Shown here one piece after another: positions 62,499 through 64,000 of a stretch of DNA of 64,000 nt. A program made the position numbers and the translations under genes. The notes under the pieces were generated by a model that was not told the DNA's origin, did not search any database, and saw nothing but the letters and a program-made list of their open reading frames with translations. This stretch comes from Candidatus Heimdallarchaeota archaeon (GTDB taxonomy: Archaea > Asgardarchaeota > Heimdallarchaeia > Heimdallarchaeales > Kariarchaeaceae). The stretch covers positions 548,473-612,472 of the forward strand of contig JASBSB010000007.1 in the NCBI GenBank assembly GCA_030149205.1, in the 5' to 3' direction. Positions within the stretch are counted from its first letter, which is position 1. Each line of letters begins with the position of its first letter.

Positions 62499-64000
62499 AA
62501 ATTTAATGCCTCCTTCATAGGCTTATTCCATGCCTCTTCTAATTCCTTTAGGGTATGGGAGTTGTTGTTATAGATGAAAACCTCCTCTGAGGAGGTTCTT
62601 CCTAAATCAACAAAATTAATCTTTAGATCCCTCATCTTCCCCTTTAACTCAACTTCTTCTTCTGGTCTTACCTGAATTAAGAAGCGAGGTGCGAATTCTC
62701 CAAACTTTTCTTCTACACCCAGATTGACAAGAGCTCTGTTAGCCTTGAACCCTACCTTGCTTTCAATTAACCATTTGATTAGAGATACCAAAAGTCCTCC
62801 TCTCCCAATATGTCTTGCAGCAGTTAGCTGAAAGGAGGTTAGAAAACCCATCAGTTTTTGTTCTTCCTCATAGTAAACCTCTAATTTTTTCATATTTGTG
62901 GGAGTTGAAACCTGTTTGTGATACTGGCTTCCAATAAGTTGACCTTTATTACTACCAATTAAGAATATCCGAGAATTAACCGTAGTTAATACTGGTGAAG
63001 TTGGTGCTTGATCGCTTATTCCTATAATCCCAATAAAGGGACTGGGGAGAATCTTTTTTCTTGCACTCTCTGTCTGTTTTTCATTGTAAAGAGACACATT
63101 TCCACCAACCACAGGAATCTTCAGTTGTTGAGAAAAATTAGCCACCCCTTTAATTGCCTCCACAAACTCCCAATAAGAATCAGGAAAATCTGGATTGCCA
63201 AAATTTAATGAATCAACCAAACCTATTGGTGTTCCACCTCTAGAAACTATCTTATGAAGAATTTCGAGACTTGCCAACTCTGCACCAAGCTTTGGAGATT
63301 GATTTACCAGAAATGAATTGGTTCCTGAGGCTATGGATAAATACTTCCTGTTGGGTAGGAGTAGAACCCCTCCACCATTGAATGGAGAAACCACAGTATT
63401 CCCTTGAACGTGTTGATCATATTGGATGAAAACTTCTTTTCTAGACGCTAGATCGACAGATTGCAACAATGAGAGAGCAATTTGCAGGTCATCACCACCT
63501 GAACGACGGTTTGAGTTAAATATTGGTCTATCGGGTTCTGTCATTGGGCGTGGTGGTTCAGGAAATCCATTTATAACAAAATCCACAGGGAGTTCTGCAA
63601 CATTTTCCCCATTAAATTCAGCTGTAAACAGCTTAGATTCATTAATCTCTCCCACAACACTCCATTCCACCTCAAATTTATCAAGAGATTCTGTTATTTT
63701 TTTCAGATTAGCAGGATTAATAATGGCCAGCATTCTTTCCTGAGATTCTGAAATAAGTCTTTGCCAAGCTTTGATATCATCAATTTGAGTATGTACCTCA
63801 TTTAAATTCAAGTGAACTCCCTTTCCACCTTTCTCAGCCATTTCAACAGCTGCGCAAACCAATCCTCCTCCTCCTAAGTCTTGGAGAGCTGATAAATGTT
63901 CACTTATCTCGAGGGTCACATCAATGAGCTTCTTCTCTGTTAAGGGGTCTCCTATCTGTACAGATCCTCTTTGTTCCAATGTGTTGTTGGAGTCCGAAAA
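62495..64000 (-). CDS. purL: FGAM synthase, C-terminal part (cut by window edge)
   Basis: The frame stays open through base 64000, so the ORF-track TTG at 63979 is not the real start. Visible part: [71 protein letters not shown] and [12 protein letters not shown], as in small-type PurL (usually about 720 residues). The N-terminal third, with the DGxGxxS region, lies outside. Confidence 0.95.
   Translation of the reverse strand, partial: FSDSNNTLEQRGSVQIGDPLTEKKLIDVTLEISEHLSALQDLGGGGLVCAAVEMAEKGGKGVHLNLNEVHTQIDDIKAWQRLISESQERMLAIINPANLKKITESLDKFEVEWSVVGEINESKLFTAEFNGENVAELPVDFVINGFPEPPRPMTEPDRPIFNSNRRSGGDDLQIALSLLQSVDLASRKEVFIQYDQHVQGNTVVSPFNGGGVLLLPNRKYLSIASGTNSFLVNQSPKLGAELASLEILHKIVSRGGTPIGLVDSLNFGNPDFPDSYWEFVEAIKGVANFSQQLKIPVVGGNVSLYNEKQTESARKKILPSPFIGIIGISDQAPTSPVLTTVNSRIFLIGSNKGQLIGSQYHKQVSTPTNMKKLEVYYEEEQKLMGFLTSFQLTAARHIGRGGLLVSLIKWLIESKVGFKANRALVNLGVEEKFGEFAPRFLIQVRPEEEVELKGKMRDLKINFVDLGRTSSEEVFIYNNNSHTLKELEEAWNKPMKEALNL

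Noticed and set aside
1-64000. CRISPR arrays, insertion sequences, prophage genes or rRNA
   Set aside because: No regularly spaced direct repeats, transposase-like ORFs, integrase or rRNA signatures were seen on either strand.

Overview
The window (about 36% G+C by eye) looks like an archaeal chromosome segment, most likely from an Asgard archaeon of the Heimdallarchaeia type. Direct signs of archaea are an archaeal/eukaryotic-type TyrRS, a tRNA-Ile with a short intron at the canonical anticodon-loop position, the LysW carrier-protein amino acid pathway, and many GTG/TTG starts about 20-30 nt downstream of A/T-rich TATA-like boxes (leaderless-type promoters). The Asgard assignment is inferred from coding style and from two proteins that pair a helical-repeat N-terminus with a longin/roadblock-like C-terminal domain. 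I could not run a phylogeny.

Layout. 1-6.1 kb: end of a membrane protein, a longin-like protein, tyrS, a HEAT/LRV-repeat protein, a UbiD-family decarboxylase and a TPR protein. 6.2-8.9 kb: two SAM methyltransferases around a small surface protein. 8.9-14.4 kb: menF-menD and menG (menaquinone synthesis), a YkgJ-like Cys-cluster protein, endonuclease IV and tRNA-Ile. 14.5-25.1 kb: surface or secreted proteins, a metzincin-like protease, a glycosyltransferase, a gene remnant, an exonuclease, upp, an M20 dipeptidase, VOC proteins, a polytopic membrane protein and arsC. 25.1-33.7 kb: a HAD phosphatase divergent from a complete histidine operon, hisIE-G-D-C-B-H-A/F. 33.8-39.5 kb: secreted alpha-amylase, PadR-Hsp20 pair with palindromic operators, an EF-hand-like repeat protein, a bPH protein and an SRPBCC-VOC fusion. 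39.8-44.6 kb: LysW operon lysW-lysX-lysY-class II amidotransferase-lysZ/J fusion. 44.7-56.9 kb: penicillin-acylase-like enzyme, Eis-like acetyltransferase, asnB, subtilisin-like protease with three PPC repeats, a homologue of the phage base-hypermodification helical family, and a TPR-longin protein. 56.9-64 kb: purine operon on the minus strand, purL(partial)-E-M-folD-purN-F-D.

The most striking signal is in front of the histidine operon. A 33-codon ORF not in the ORF track ends in SHHHHIHHHL (seven His codons out of eight) and sits at the predicted transcription start. Codons 3-7 of this leader (TGTGGCATTATCA) are perfectly complementary over 13 nt to TGATAATGCCACA. That second segment forms part of a competing hairpin next to the hisIE ribosome-binding site. 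This has the anatomy of a ribosome-sensing attenuator, a control mode I do not know to be described in archaea; a DNA operator pair is the main alternative.

The LysW operon is also odd. LysW ends in EDWGQ, not the EDWGE whose terminal Glu carries the substrate. No lysK is nearby, but a class II glutamine-amidotransferase-fold enzyme (N-terminal Cys) is embedded in the operon. It could deamidate the carrier or cleave the gamma-glutamyl product bond. Two unusual fusions, HisA-HisF and LysZ-LysJ, and an N-terminally extended HisIE resembling the layout of fungal HIS4 add to the interest.
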